Below, one piece after another: positions 16,588 through 25,977 of a stretch of DNA of 64,000 nucleotides. Made by a program: the position numbers and the translations under genes. Source of the stretch: an uncultured Clostridia bacterium (GTDB lineage: Bacteria; Bacillota; Clostridia; TANB77; CAG-508); NCBI GenBank assembly GCA_934168365.1, contig CAKPNJ010000007.1:1-64000 (forward strand), read 5' to 3'. The notes beneath the pieces are model-generated. The model was not told the origin of the DNA. It ran no database searches and was given only the letters and a program-made list of their open reading frames with translations. Position 1 is the stretch's first letter; the number at the start of each line of letters is the position of its first letter.

Positions 16588-17340
16588 TTATTTTATTTCA
16601 GTTCCGCCCCATTCTACAACAGTATAACCATTACGTATAACAGAAGTAAGAACTTGCTCTTTTACATCTATTGAGTTATCAAGTCCTTTCCATTCCATCA
16701 TTATTCTAATCAATGTGTCTGGAGAAGGTGTAACTAACAATGGCATGTTTTCCTCAATTTCATTCATAGTTTGAAATCTAATATATACATAATCTTTTTG
16801 TTCTAATTTTGGTAACCAGTAAATAATAAATTCTTCAGATTCTTTATAATTTAAACCAAGAATAGCTAGTTTTTCTTCTAAGAAGTTAGCGACATTTTCT
16901 TTACTTACAACAAAACCTTCTGTTAAATTACCATTATATTTTTTAGTATTATCAGATTCATAATATAGAGAATAATACTTTTTATTTGTTTTGGTATCAA
17001 TCAATGTTCCATTAGGTTGAGCAGTGACATTCCAGCCATTATTATAACTTGGGTATATACAAGTTATTTTATCTTCATAACCTAATTTTACAGAAACCTC
17101 AGTTTCTTGTTCAGGGTAGATATAAATTACAGGTTTGTCTATGCTATTTGACAAAGTAAAATAAATTTTTAAAAATAAACCGAAAAATGCCAGTACTACC
17201 ATAGCAACCCCAATAATAATTATTTTAGTTACAATAGAATTATGTTTTTTCTTGTTAGGAGTATTAGAATTCTCTTGTTTTTGATTCGAGTTATCTGATG
17301 TAACTTCTGTTTTAATATCATTTTCATTATTATTTTCCAT
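16588..17340 (-). CDS. Membrane-anchored PVIYIYP protein, function unknown
   Basis: 250 residues: a polar Asn/Gln-rich cytoplasmic N-terminus (1-37), one membrane segment (about 38-62) and an extracytoplasmic domain opening with KPVIYIYPEQETEVSVKLGY. I know this (K)PVIYxYP-ExETEV block as a recurring Firmicute hypothetical domain, without assigned function. The domain continues CIYPSYNNGWNVTAQPNG and ends VVEWGGTEIK. It is the last gene of a three-gene minus operon, 14 bases after the MurE-like ligase, which hints at the cell wall. Confidence 0.75.
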   Translation of the reverse strand: MENNNENDIKTEVTSDNSNQKQENSNTPNKKKHNSIVTKIIIIGVAMVVLAFFGLFLKIYFTLSNSIDKPVIYIYPEQETEVSVKLGYEDKITCIYPSYNNGWNVTAQPNGTLIDTKTNKKYYSLYYESDNTKKYNGNLTEGFVVSKENVANFLEEKLAILGLNYKESEEFIIYWLPKLEQKDYVYIRFQTMNEIEENMPLLVTPSPDTLIRIMMEWKGLDNSIDVKEQVLTSVIRNGYTVVEWGGTEIK

Positions 17341-17354
17341 AGTATAAATTCTCC

Positions 17355-18875
17355 TTATCCAATTTTTTTATCATATTCTTCTAATGCTTCTAAAGCATAT
17401 TGGGTATCTGTCAAACAAGGTAAATATTTTTTTCCATACTTTTGTCTTGTTTCATTACCTTTTCCAGTAATTAAAACAACACTATTAGGATTATCTAAAA
17501 TAGCTTCTTTTATAGCTTCTCCACGGTCTTCAATAATTTTGTAATTTCCATGTTCTTTAGCAACATATTCAGCAATTTCTTTACAAATATCAACAGTTTC
17601 CTCTGGACCAGGATCTTCCGCAGTTAAATAACTAATCTTTGAATGAATACCAGAAAGTGTACCTAAATCTCTTCTACGAAGCTGAGCTTTTCCACCAGGG
17701 CAACCAAATACTGTAATTATATTTTTATCAGGATATTCTTGCTTAGTAGACTCGTACAACTTTTGGAAACTTAATTTATTATGCGCATAATCAACAATAA
17801 CAATAATATTTCCATCTTTACTAACATGTGCTTCCATTCTACCACTAGCTCTAGCAACTTTTAGTCCATTGTAAATGTTCTTAAATGGAATGTCTAGAAC
17901 CATTGCAGTAGCAATTGCAGCTAGTGCATTTTCTACATTAAATAATCCTGGCATTGTTAGTAATATTTCTTCATCAAATTTAGATGTTTTAACTCTAAAA
18001 GAAATTGATGTGTGAGTTAATTTTTTAATATCATAAGCAAATACATCAGCTTTTTCATTTTTTGTGCTAAATGTAATAATCTTTTTAGATTTTTGTGCAT
18101 TTTCTAAAATACGGTCAATATAGTCTGAGTCTAAATTTACACAAGCATTTTCAACTTGATCAAAAAACTTTAATTTAGAAGCAAAATAGTCTTCAAAATT
18201 AGGGTGCTCAATTGTACTAATATGGTCTTCAGAAATATTTAAAAATACTCCAACTTTGTATAAAACATCATGAACTCTGTCCAACTTTAATGCTTGACTA
18301 CTAACTTCCATAACTAAATTTTGCATTTTGCAATCAACAGCATTTGCAATATGTTCTTGTAAATCAATAGATTCAGGACTTGTAATCAATGATTCTTTAC
18401 ATTCCTTACCATCATATGTGTCAATAGAAGAAACAATTGCAGTATCTGGTAAATTGTGTTCTTTCATATAATCGTCTAAAATGCTTTTTATGTAATAAGC
18501 AGTTGTTGATTTTCCTTTTGTACCAGTAAGACCAATCATATTTATTTTATCAGCTGGAAAATCATAATACATACAAGAAACGGCAGCTAAAGCTTTCCTT
18601 ATATCATTTACAACAATATGTGGAAAATCTGGGTCTGTTACATTTTCAGGTTCTGAAATATATGCAGTAGCACCTCTTACAATTGCTTCATTTAAGTATT
18701 CAGGTTTATAATTTAAACCTTTACAAATATATAAAGTGTTATTAGCAACTTCTTTTGAATTATGTTCTAGTTTTTCAATTGAAGTATTTAATATACTATC
18801 ACATAAGCAAACATCTTCCACTAAATTTTCTTTTTTTAAGATATCAATATAATCCTTTAATAAATAACGTTTCAT
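17355..18875 (-). CDS. MurE-family UDP-MurNAc-tripeptide ligase
   Basis: 506 residues of the Mur ligase fold. N-terminal UDP-binding domain with DSRxVxxxxLFxC-like NSKEVANNTLYIC, central ATPase with GLTGTKGKSTTAYYI (P-loop), LVMEVSSQAL and NISEDH, and C-terminal GRMEAH and DYAHNKLSF. The DNPR signature of meso-DAP-adding MurE is replaced by AEDPGPEE, so another amino acid, such as L-Lys, is more likely. It could also be a MurE paralogue rather than the housekeeping enzyme. It follows the ATP-grasp gene by 17 bases. Confidence 0.85.
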   Translation of the reverse strand: MKRYLLKDYIDILKKENLVEDVCLCDSILNTSIEKLEHNSKEVANNTLYICKGLNYKPEYLNEAIVRGATAYISEPENVTDPDFPHIVVNDIRKALAAVSCMYYDFPADKINMIGLTGTKGKSTTAYYIKSILDDYMKEHNLPDTAIVSSIDTYDGKECKESLITSPESIDLQEHIANAVDCKMQNLVMEVSSQALKLDRVHDVLYKVGVFLNISEDHISTIEHPNFEDYFASKLKFFDQVENACVNLDSDYIDRILENAQKSKKIITFSTKNEKADVFAYDIKKLTHTSISFRVKTSKFDEEILLTMPGLFNVENALAAIATAMVLDIPFKNIYNGLKVARASGRMEAHVSKDGNIIVIVDYAHNKLSFQKLYESTKQEYPDKNIITVFGCPGGKAQLRRRDLGTLSGIHSKISYLTAEDPGPEETVDICKEIAEYVAKEHGNYKIIEDRGEAIKEAILDNPNSVVLITGKGNETRQKYGKKYLPCLTDTQYALEALEEYDKKIG

Positions 18876-18892
18876 AAAACTATCCTCTCAAA

Positions 18893-20116
18893 TTAAAAAG
18901 TATATTTTCTGTATTTTTTAACATAATTTCTATCTCTCATAAAAAGATATTTTCTTCTACTAAATGGCATATCTTCAGCATAACGAAGAGGTCTAACAAT
19001 ATTGCCAATTCTATCGATTTCAGCTTTTAAATTATCACTTGTTACATATTTTTTGATAACTGACTTAGGAACAAAACTTAAAACTACATTGTTTTTTACA
19101 AGTTCAAATTTGTTATTATCTAAACTATTGTAAAACAAATCATCAATTAACAATTTAACTAAGTTATGACCACAAGCACAGAAGTAATAACCACTTCTAG
19201 ACTGCCTTGGATTAACCTCAAAAACTTTATACTTTTTATCACGTATATCATATTTTAAGTCAAATTCAGCAAAGCCTTGATATCCAATAGACTCCAAAAA
19301 GTCTTTTAATTTGTAAATCAATTCTTCTGGATAACCATATTCTGAATAACCATTAACAAGTACAGTACAATTTCCAATTCCAGTAGGAGTATGCTCTTGA
19401 AGTCCTATTTGTGCAAAAGTAGCAAGTTTTGCTTTTTTGTCTTTACCACAATAAAATAAACAATCATGTAGTGCAGTATCATCACCAGGAATGAACTCTT
19501 GAATGATTAAATTTCCTTTATAACCTGCATTTTCGATCTTTTTAATAGTATCTTCTAATTGTTGCTCATCATATAGTTTATACACCTTAGCTAGTCCATC
19601 AATTTCGTGATAAGTAACACCATCACTAGGCTTTATAATCAAAGGATAATTTTGAAAATGTGCTTTTACACTTTCAATAGATCCTGAACCATCACAAGGG
19701 TAAATATATGTGCATGGAAAATCAAGTCCGCTATCTTTATATACATCATAAAATGTTTCTTTCACCAAAAGTGTATCCATAAGCTCTTTTGAAGAATAAT
19801 TGAAAACATAATATTTACTTAGAGCATCTTTATTTTCTGCAATAAGACTAACATAACAGTCATTAGTTCCAATTAACAAAATCTTTTCATCTTTATTTAA
19901 ATTTTGTTTTTCTGCATATTCAATTAAAGAATTAACAAAAGTGTCTCCTTCGATTAAATTAGGTATAATATTAACATTAGTAATAGTGCTAAGTGAAGTA
20001 AAGCTCATAGCAACTCTACCAATCAAATCAACTTTCTTATGATAAATTTCATGATAACATCTTGCCATATAATAGGCATTTATATCAGTTCCGACAATTA
20101 AAACTTTTGGCTCCAT
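18893..20116 (-). CDS. ATP-grasp carboxylate-amine ligase
   Basis: 407 residues with an ATP-grasp core: PLIIKPSDG (ATP-binding Lys), LIIQEFIPGDD, then the Mg2+ site GFAEFDLKYDIRDKKYKVFEVNPRQSR. The N-terminal domain starts KVLIVGTDINAYYMARCYH. It resembles the D-aspartate ligase/carboxylate-amine ligase group that adds an amino acid to peptidoglycan precursors. Being first in an operon with a MurE-like ligase lacking DNPR, a cross-bridge D-Asp ligase is a reasonable hypothesis. An ATP-grasp plus Mur-ligase pair also recalls cyanophycin synthetase split in two. Confidence 0.8.
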   Translation of the reverse strand: MEPKVLIVGTDINAYYMARCYHEIYHKKVDLIGRVAMSFTSLSTITNVNIIPNLIEGDTFVNSLIEYAEKQNLNKDEKILLIGTNDCYVSLIAENKDALSKYYVFNYSSKELMDTLLVKETFYDVYKDSGLDFPCTYIYPCDGSGSIESVKAHFQNYPLIIKPSDGVTYHEIDGLAKVYKLYDEQQLEDTIKKIENAGYKGNLIIQEFIPGDDTALHDCLFYCGKDKKAKLATFAQIGLQEHTPTGIGNCTVLVNGYSEYGYPEELIYKLKDFLESIGYQGFAEFDLKYDIRDKKYKVFEVNPRQSRSGYYFCACGHNLVKLLIDDLFYNSLDNNKFELVKNNVVLSFVPKSVIKKYVTSDNLKAEIDRIGNIVRPLRYAEDMPFSRRKYLFMRDRNYVKKYRKYTF

Positions 20117-20203
20117 AATATTTCTCCCATCTATATAAATTTGCTAATATTTTATATCAAAATACACCAAAATGCAATAGAAAAATAAGTGCAAAAGTTT
20201 TTG

Positions 20204-20232
20204 TTGAAATTTGTCTGATTACGGTATATAAT
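20204..20232 (+). promoter_or_regulatory. SigA-type promoter for 20259-21110
   Basis: TTGAAA (20204-20209), 17-base spacer, TATAAT (20227-20232). It lies in the divergent region opposite the ATP-grasp operon. Confidence 0.75.
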
Positions 20233-20258
20233 AATAAACGAAAATAGGGAGGACGTTT

Positions 20259-21110
20259 ATGTTTGGATACAGATCAGACGGAAGAAAGTTAAGGGATATT
20301 TCGCCATTTTTTAAGATTATTCCGCAAGTAATGAGAACAAGGAGTGACTCACAGGTTTATTATACTTATGATATGCCTATAAAAGAAATTGATAATTATA
20401 TTGATAAAAAAGCTGAAGAAAACATTAAAATTTCATACATGGACATAGTATATTCAGCATTAGTAAGGCTTATGGCACAAAGACCAAGGCTTAATAGATT
20501 TGTTATGAATGGAAGAACTTTTGCTAGAAATGAAATATTTATTTCACTAGCCATAAAAAAGAGTTTAACTGACGATGGAATAGAAACCACAATAAAATTA
20601 CCATTTACCGGTAAAGAAAATATTTTTGAAATAAAAGAAAAACTAGGGAATGTTATTAATGAAAATAAAAGTGTTAAGAAAAATAACGAAACAGACATAT
20701 TAGCTACAACATTGTCAATAATACCAAATTTTCTTTTAAAGTTTGCTATAAATACTATCATGTTTTTAGATAAACATGGAATGTTACCTAAAGCTGTAAT
20801 AAAAGCAAGCCCATTCCATACAAGTGCATTTTTAACAAATGTTGCATCACTTGGAATTGATGCAATATATCACCATTTATATGACTTTGGAACTACAGGA
20901 ATATTTTTAGCAATGGGGAAAAAGAAAAAAAGCTACATATATGATGATGATACTTTTAAAGAGGAAAAATGTATATCACTTGCCTTTGTATGTGACGAAA
21001 GAATTTGTGATGGATACTATTTTGCAAACTCTGTAAAGTTATTTAACAAATACCTAAAAAAGCCAGAGCTATTAGAAGAAAATATAGAAAAAGTAGAAGA
21101 CTGCAAATAA
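20259..21110 (+). CDS. 2-oxoacid dehydrogenase E2/CAT-like acyltransferase, His motif altered
   Basis: 283 residues with the chloramphenicol-acetyltransferase/E2 catalytic-domain fold: YYTYDMPIKEIDNYI, ISYMDIVYSALVRLMAQRPRLNRFV, the T/S-rich substrate strand TSAFLTNVASLGID and LAFVCDERICDGYYFANSVKLF near 245. E2 enzymes use DHRxxDG with His as the general base; here the motif is DERICDG. There is no lipoyl domain and no E1/E3 genes nearby. It is probably a non-classical or inactive relative. The ribosome binding site is GGGAGGAC, and the gene is monocistronic with a perfect terminator. Confidence 0.8.
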   Translation: MFGYRSDGRKLRDISPFFKIIPQVMRTRSDSQVYYTYDMPIKEIDNYIDKKAEENIKISYMDIVYSALVRLMAQRPRLNRFVMNGRTFARNEIFISLAIKKSLTDDGIETTIKLPFTGKENIFEIKEKLGNVINENKSVKKNNETDILATTLSIIPNFLLKFAINTIMFLDKHGMLPKAVIKASPFHTSAFLTNVASLGIDAIYHHLYDFGTTGIFLAMGKKKKSYIYDDDTFKEEKCISLAFVCDERICDGYYFANSVKLFNKYLKKPELLEENIEKVEDCK

Positions 21111-21144
21111 ATGTAAATACGAAAAAGTATTTACATTTTTTTTA
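21109..21144 (+). terminator. Intrinsic terminator
   Basis: AAATGTAAATAC pairs perfectly with GTATTTACATTT around GAAAAA, followed by T6. Confidence 0.92.
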
Positions 21145-21201
21145 CATAAACCAAGTATAAGCATCATATAATTAACTAACTTAAAACAAAGGAGGATAAT
21201 T

Positions 21202-23877
21202 ATGTGGTACACATTGTCTACAAAAGAAGTAGAAAAACAAATGCAAACTAATATTGAGTTTGGCTTAAATGAAAAGCAAGTAGAGGACAAGCAAAACAAG
21301 TTTGGACTGAATAAGTTAGAAGAAAAGAAGAAAGAGAGTATAGTTATAAAATTCATAAAGCAATTTAATGATTTTATGATAATTATATTGATAATTGCCT
21401 CGATTATTTCAGCAGTAGTAGCAAGACTAGAAGGAAGCAATGATTATTTTGATTCAATTATAATAATAGCAATTGTAGTATTTAATGCTATTATGGGACT
21501 AGTACAAGAAGCAAAAGCAGAAAAATCATTAGAGGCACTTAAGAAAATGACGGCTCCAACTTGTAGAGTAAAAAGAAATGGCAAAATATCTACAATAAAA
21601 AGTGAGCAAATAGTTCCGGGAGATATTGTACTATTAGAAGCGGGAAATTATGTACCAGCAGATTGCAGACTGATTTCAAGTTCTAATTTAAAAATAGAAG
21701 AATCTAGTTTAACGGGTGAAACTGTACCAGTTCTAAAAGATGCTAACTGCGTATTAAAAGAAAAAACAGCTTTAGGAGACATGGTAAATATGGCGTTTTC
21801 AACTACAATAGTAGTTAATGGTCATGGAGAGGCAATTGTAACAGATACAGGTATGAATACAAAAGTAGGCAAAATTGCTAAAATGATTATTACAAATGAA
21901 GCACCTGAGACACCAATTCAAAAGAAGTTGGGAGAAGTAGGAAAGTCATTAGGAATTGCATGTTTAGGAATTTGCCTATTGATATTTGTAATTGGACTTT
22001 TAAAGAAAATTGAGCCAATAGAAATGTTTATGACTTCAGTAGGCTTAGCAGTAGCAGCAATACCAGAGGGATTACCTGCAATAGTAACAATTATGTTAGC
22101 AATTGGGGTAACAAAAATGGCAAAGAAAAACAGCATAATTAGAAAATTACCAGCAGTTGAAACTTTAGGTAGCAGTAGTGTTATATGTTCAGACAAAACA
22201 GGAACTTTAACACAAAATAAAATGCAGGTTACTAAAATAGCAAATATAAATGGAGAAACTAATGATAAAGAGTACATAAAATGGCTAATGGGAATGGCTA
22301 CAATGTGTACAGATGTGGAAATATCAAGAGAAAATGGAAAAATAGAATTAACAGGAGAACCAACGGAAAAGGCAATAGTTAGCAAAGCTTTAGATGAAGG
22401 ACAAAACAAAAATGAGTTATATAATGTAATGAAACGTGTAAAAGACATTCCATTTGATTCAAGTAGAAAGATGATGACAACAATTCATAAAATGCCAAAT
22501 GGATATAGAGTTATAACAAAAGGTGCACCAGATGTATTATTAAAAAGATGTAATAAGGTATATGATAATGGAAATGTAACTACATTAGATTATTCAAAAA
22601 CTAAACTGATAGAAAATCAAAATAACAAGATGGCAGACGAGGCTTTAAGAGTATTAGCAATAGCATATTTAGACATACCAAGGTTACCAAGCAAAATAGA
22701 CACAGAAACAGTAGAAAAGAATTTAATCTTTATTGGACTAATTGGAATGATAGACCCACCAAGAGAAGGTGTGAAAGAGGCTGTCGCAACCTGTAAAAAA
22801 GCAGGAATAAAAACTGTAATGATTACAGGCGACCATATAATAACAGCAAAAGCAATTGCAAAAGATTTGGGGATATTAAGAGGTAGTGATTTATCAATTA
22901 CAGGTGAGGAACTAGATAAAATACCACAAGCAGTATTGCAAAGAAACATTATGAATTATTCTGTTTTTGCAAGAGTAACACCAGAACACAAAGTTAGAAT
23001 AGTTAAAGCATATCAGTCAACAGGTGCAGTAGTTGCAATGACGGGAGATGGAGTAAATGACGCACCAGCCTTGAAAAATGCCGATATTGGAATTGCAATG
23101 GGGAAAAACGGCACAGATGTTGCTAAAAATGCAGCAGATATGGTTTTAACAGATGATAATTTTGTTACAATTGTTGAAGCTGTTAAACAAGGAAGAAATA
23201 TATTTGATAATATAAAAAAGGCAGTACATTTTTTAATAGCAACAAATATTGGGGAAATTGTAACAATATTTTTAGGTTTGATACTAGGCTTAAAATCTCC
23301 GCTTTTAGCCATTCAACTTTTATGGATAAACCTAGTAACTGATTCACTTCCTGCAATTGCATTAGGACTAGAAAAACCAGAAGCGGATATTATGGATAAA
23401 AAGCCAAGAGACAGTAAAAAAGGAATTTTTGCAGATGGACTATGGCAAAGAATAATTACAGAAGGAACAATGTTAGGAATTTTAACTTTAGTAGCATTCA
23501 GTGTAGGCAATTACTTGTATGACATAGAAGTAGGAAGAACAATGGCTTTTGTAAGTTTAGGCTTATTAGAACTAGTGCATAGTTTTAATATAAAAAGTGA
23601 AGAATCAATATTCAAAGTTGGATTATTTGAAAACAAATACTTGTTGGGAGCATTTATTTTAGGAGCTCTATTACAAATTGTAGTAGTTGTAATTCCATCT
23701 GTAGCAGAAGTATTCAAACTTGTACCATTAACACAAGTGCAATGGATGTATACTTTTGGAATATCAATATTACCATTAGTAATAATGGAAATACAAAAGG
23801 CATTTAATAAAATCGAACCAAGCACAATGCAAATTAAATATTCTATGCAAAATAGTATTGCACAAAAAAATAAATAA
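21202..23877 (+). CDS. P-type Ca2+-transporting ATPase (SERCA/PMR1 type)
   Basis: 891 residues. Actuator motif LTGETVPV, membrane ion site VAAIPEGLPAIV (M4 PEGLP, typical of Ca2+ pumps), phosphorylation site CSDKTGTLTQNKM (Asp near 332), nucleotide-binding KGAPDVLL, hinge MTGDGVNDAPALK (near 613) and late M6 LLWINLVTDSLPAIALG with the N and D ligands. It exports Ca2+ across the cytoplasmic membrane. ATG follows AAAGGAGGA. A small membrane protein gene follows 39 bases later. Confidence 0.93.
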   Translation: MWYTLSTKEVEKQMQTNIEFGLNEKQVEDKQNKFGLNKLEEKKKESIVIKFIKQFNDFMIIILIIASIISAVVARLEGSNDYFDSIIIIAIVVFNAIMGLVQEAKAEKSLEALKKMTAPTCRVKRNGKISTIKSEQIVPGDIVLLEAGNYVPADCRLISSSNLKIEESSLTGETVPVLKDANCVLKEKTALGDMVNMAFSTTIVVNGHGEAIVTDTGMNTKVGKIAKMIITNEAPETPIQKKLGEVGKSLGIACLGICLLIFVIGLLKKIEPIEMFMTSVGLAVAAIPEGLPAIVTIMLAIGVTKMAKKNSIIRKLPAVETLGSSSVICSDKTGTLTQNKMQVTKIANINGETNDKEYIKWLMGMATMCTDVEISRENGKIELTGEPTEKAIVSKALDEGQNKNELYNVMKRVKDIPFDSSRKMMTTIHKMPNGYRVITKGAPDVLLKRCNKVYDNGNVTTLDYSKTKLIENQNNKMADEALRVLAIAYLDIPRLPSKIDTETVEKNLIFIGLIGMIDPPREGVKEAVATCKKAGIKTVMITGDHIITAKAIAKDLGILRGSDLSITGEELDKIPQAVLQRNIMNYSVFARVTPEHKVRIVKAYQSTGAVVAMTGDGVNDAPALKNADIGIAMGKNGTDVAKNAADMVLTDDNFVTIVEAVKQGRNIFDNIKKAVHFLIATNIGEIVTIFLGLILGLKSPLLAIQLLWINLVTDSLPAIALGLEKPEADIMDKKPRDSKKGIFADGLWQRIITEGTMLGILTLVAFSVGNYLYDIEVGRTMAFVSLGLLELVHSFNIKSEESIFKVGLFENKYLLGAFILGALLQIVVVVIPSVAEVFKLVPLTQVQWMYTFGISILPLVIMEIQKAFNKIEPSTMQIKYSMQNSIAQKNK

Positions 23878-23916
23878 TGATACAATTAAGGAAACTTAAG
23901 AAAAGGGAAGAATAAA

Positions 23917-24264
23917 ATGGAAGCACTAACAATAATTTACTTATTAGCATTCTTGGTGTTTGCCTTGGTTGGCTCAGCTTTCTTGCAAATTAGAATGGCT
24001 GGAATAAAAATTAAAGACTTTTGGGGTTTCATACAAGCAAACCAAATGCTAGATAAGTTATATAAATTTTCAAAAAGATATAAACTTATGAGTCCACAAG
24101 AACAGATAATATTTTTGGCAGAGGCGGAAAAAGTTTTTGATGCATATGATAAAATTCCTTCAATTGTATGGGAAGATGAATATAGAAAATATTCAGAAGT
24201 GTTACAAGCATATCAAAATGTTAGAGTAACAAGATGGAGTGATGAAAATTCAATAAAAAAATAA
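23917..24264 (+). CDS. Small single-pass membrane protein, unknown
   Basis: 115 residues: one N-terminal membrane helix (about 4-27) and a soluble tail with KDFWGFIQANQMLDKLYKFSKRYKLMSPQEQ. I do not recognise the family. It probably shares a transcript with the P-type ATPase, from which it is 39 bases away. The ribosome binding site AAAAGGGAAG is reasonable. The GGGGACGG palindrome begins right at its 3' end and probably serves as terminator. Confidence 0.65.
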   Translation: MEALTIIYLLAFLVFALVGSAFLQIRMAGIKIKDFWGFIQANQMLDKLYKFSKRYKLMSPQEQIIFLAEAEKVFDAYDKIPSIVWEDEYRKYSEVLQAYQNVRVTRWSDENSIKK

Positions 24265-24268
24265 AAGG

Positions 24269-24372
24269 TGACTTAAGGTGACTTTGGGGACGGGGTCAAA
24301 AGTCACCTTTTTTGTTGGCTTAATTGCTAAAAGGGTGCTTTTTGATCCCGGCCCCAAAGTCACCCTAAGTCA
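24269..24372. repeat. GGGGACGG-type REP-like palindrome 1, also a terminator
   Basis: The outer arms (from 24269 and ending 24372) are complementary over about 33 bases with four mismatches and include TTTGGGGACGGGGTC and GATCCCGGCCCCAAA. The left half alone can also fold: AAGGTGACTT with AAGTCACCTT followed by TTTTTTG, an intrinsic terminator. Such GGGGACGG palindromes resemble REP elements mobilised by REP-associated tyrosine transposases in Firmicutes (general knowledge). Confidence 0.8.
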
Positions 24373-24450
24373 TAAAAAGAGTAAATAAAATGGAGAAAAC
24401 AGCATATAATAAATATAGGATATTTCATATATAAGGAAAGAAGGGAAAAT

Positions 24451-25596
24451 ATGAAAACACTATATTTTGACCATGCTGCAACAACACCAGTAAGTGAGCA
24501 AGTGTTAGCTGAAATGCTACCATATTTTGAGCATCAATATGGCAATGCTTCTGCAATGTATGCATTAGGCAGACAGTCTAAAAGAGCAATTGAACAAGCA
24601 AGAAAAAGAGTAGCAAATGCCATAAATGCTAAACAGAAAGAAATTTATTTTACTTCTTGTGGAAGCGAAAGTGATAATTTAGCAATAAAGGGTATAGCAT
24701 ATGCTAATAGGAATAGAGGAAACCATATAATTACGAGTAAAATAGAACATCATGCGGTGTTAAATACTTGCAAAACTCTTGAAAAACAGGGATTTGAAGT
24801 AACATATTTAAATGTGGATAAAAATGGTTTTATAGATATTAACCAACTGATAAATTCAATAAGACCAACAACAATTTTAATATCAATAATGTTTGCAAAT
24901 AATGAAATAGGTACTATAGAACCAATACAAGAAATAGGAAAAATTGCTAGAGCTAATAATATTATATTTCATACAGATGCAGTTCAAGCGATAGGCAATG
25001 TAAGGATAGATGTAAATAAATTGAATATAGACAGCTTATCAATGTCAGGACATAAATTTTATGCACCAAAGGGAATAGGAGCTTTATATGTACGAGAAGG
25101 AATAGAATTTAAAAAAATACAAGATGGTGGGCATCAAGAAAAAGATAAACGTGCAGGAACAGAAAATGTTGCTGAAATTGTGGGGTTAGGAAAGGCAATT
25201 GAAGATGTGTATGCTAATTATGAAAGATATAACGAGCACTTACAAAATTTAAGAGATTTTTATATATCTCAAATAGAGCAAAAAATACCAACTGCAAAGT
25301 TAAATGGAGATAGAAAAGGCAGACTACCAGGAAATGCAAATTTTTCGTTTCCCAATATAAATGCACAAAAGTTACTACTAGAGTTAGACGAAAAAGGAAT
25401 ATGTGCATCAGCAGGTTCGGCTTGTAGTACTGGAAATCCAGAACCATCGCATGTGCTAGTTGCCATAGGTTTAGACAGAAATTTATCAGAAGGAACTTTA
25501 AGAACTACTTTTGGAAAAGATAACACAAAACAAGATGTAGAATTCTTAGTTGATAGTTTAGTTAATATTATTCAAAAAAATACTAGCTTTTGCTAG
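24451..25596 (+). CDS. Cysteine desulfurase (NifS/IscS family)
   Basis: 381 residues, PLP-dependent class V aminotransferase fold. It starts YFDHAATTPVS, has the cofactor regions SCGSESDNLAI and EHHAVLNTC, the Schiff-base Lys in SMSGHKFYAPKGIG (near 201) and the sulfur-carrying Cys in GSACSTGNPEPSHV (near 326). It removes sulfur from cysteine for Fe-S clusters or tRNA thiolation. No iscU or mnmA is adjacent; mnmA is a common partner in Firmicutes, so the sulfur acceptor is not revealed. The terminator hairpin overlaps the last codons. Confidence 0.93.
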   Translation: MKTLYFDHAATTPVSEQVLAEMLPYFEHQYGNASAMYALGRQSKRAIEQARKRVANAINAKQKEIYFTSCGSESDNLAIKGIAYANRNRGNHIITSKIEHHAVLNTCKTLEKQGFEVTYLNVDKNGFIDINQLINSIRPTTILISIMFANNEIGTIEPIQEIGKIARANNIIFHTDAVQAIGNVRIDVNKLNIDSLSMSGHKFYAPKGIGALYVREGIEFKKIQDGGHQEKDKRAGTENVAEIVGLGKAIEDVYANYERYNEHLQNLRDFYISQIEQKIPTAKLNGDRKGRLPGNANFSFPNINAQKLLLELDEKGICASAGSACSTGNPEPSHVLVAIGLDRNLSEGTLRTTFGKDNTKQDVEFLVDSLVNIIQKNTSFC

Positions 25597-25605
25597 TATT
25601 TTTTG
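25574..25605 (+). terminator. Terminator overlapping the desulfurase stop codon
   Basis: AAAATACTAGC pairs with GCTAGTATTTT, then TTGG. The stop TAG (25594-25596) is inside the right arm. Confidence 0.85.
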
Positions 25606-25715
25606 GTATAATTAAATTAAACTTATTAGTAAAAATAAACAAATTTGTTGTATAAAACGGTGAATACAACAAGTTTAAATTATTTTAAAATATGACAATT
25701 TTGAAGTTAATTTTC

Positions 25716-25931
25716 TTATTTTTCTTTAGAATCTGGTATATATTCTAATAAATCAGAAATCTCACAATTAAATGCTTTGCAAATGTTATTTAATTGTTTG
25801 ATGTCAACTCTTTTAGTCTCTTCATAATACATTTTTGAAATTGTAGCTGGTCTAATATGAGTTGCATCTGCCAAAGATTTCTGTGTCATTTTATGTTTTC
25901 CAAGTAAGTCAGATAATTTTATTTTAATCAT
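25716..25931 (-). CDS. XRE/Cro-type HTH regulator, small
   Basis: 71 residues from ATG 25931 (MIKIKLSD); an in-frame TTG four codons earlier is less likely. The HTH reads MTQKSLADATHIRPATISKMYYEETKRVDIKQLNNICKAFNCEISDLLEY, close to YozG/phage Cro-like small repressors. It has only the DNA-binding domain. A palindrome next to its promoter is a candidate autoregulatory operator. Divergent from 26098-26331. Confidence 0.88.
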   Translation of the reverse strand: MIKIKLSDLLGKHKMTQKSLADATHIRPATISKMYYEETKRVDIKQLNNICKAFNCEISDLLEYIPDSKEK

Positions 25932-25960
25932 GAAATAATACAACCTTTCTATAATATTTT

Positions 25961-25977
25961 ATGACAAATTTAGTCAT
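25961..25977. promoter_or_regulatory. Candidate operator palindrome of the XRE regulator
   Basis: ATGACAAATTTAGTCAT is a near-perfect palindrome with ATGAC/GTCAT ends. It lies upstream of the regulator, where TCGACA, 17 bases and TCATAA make a weak promoter on the minus strand. Autoregulation is inferred. Confidence 0.4.
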
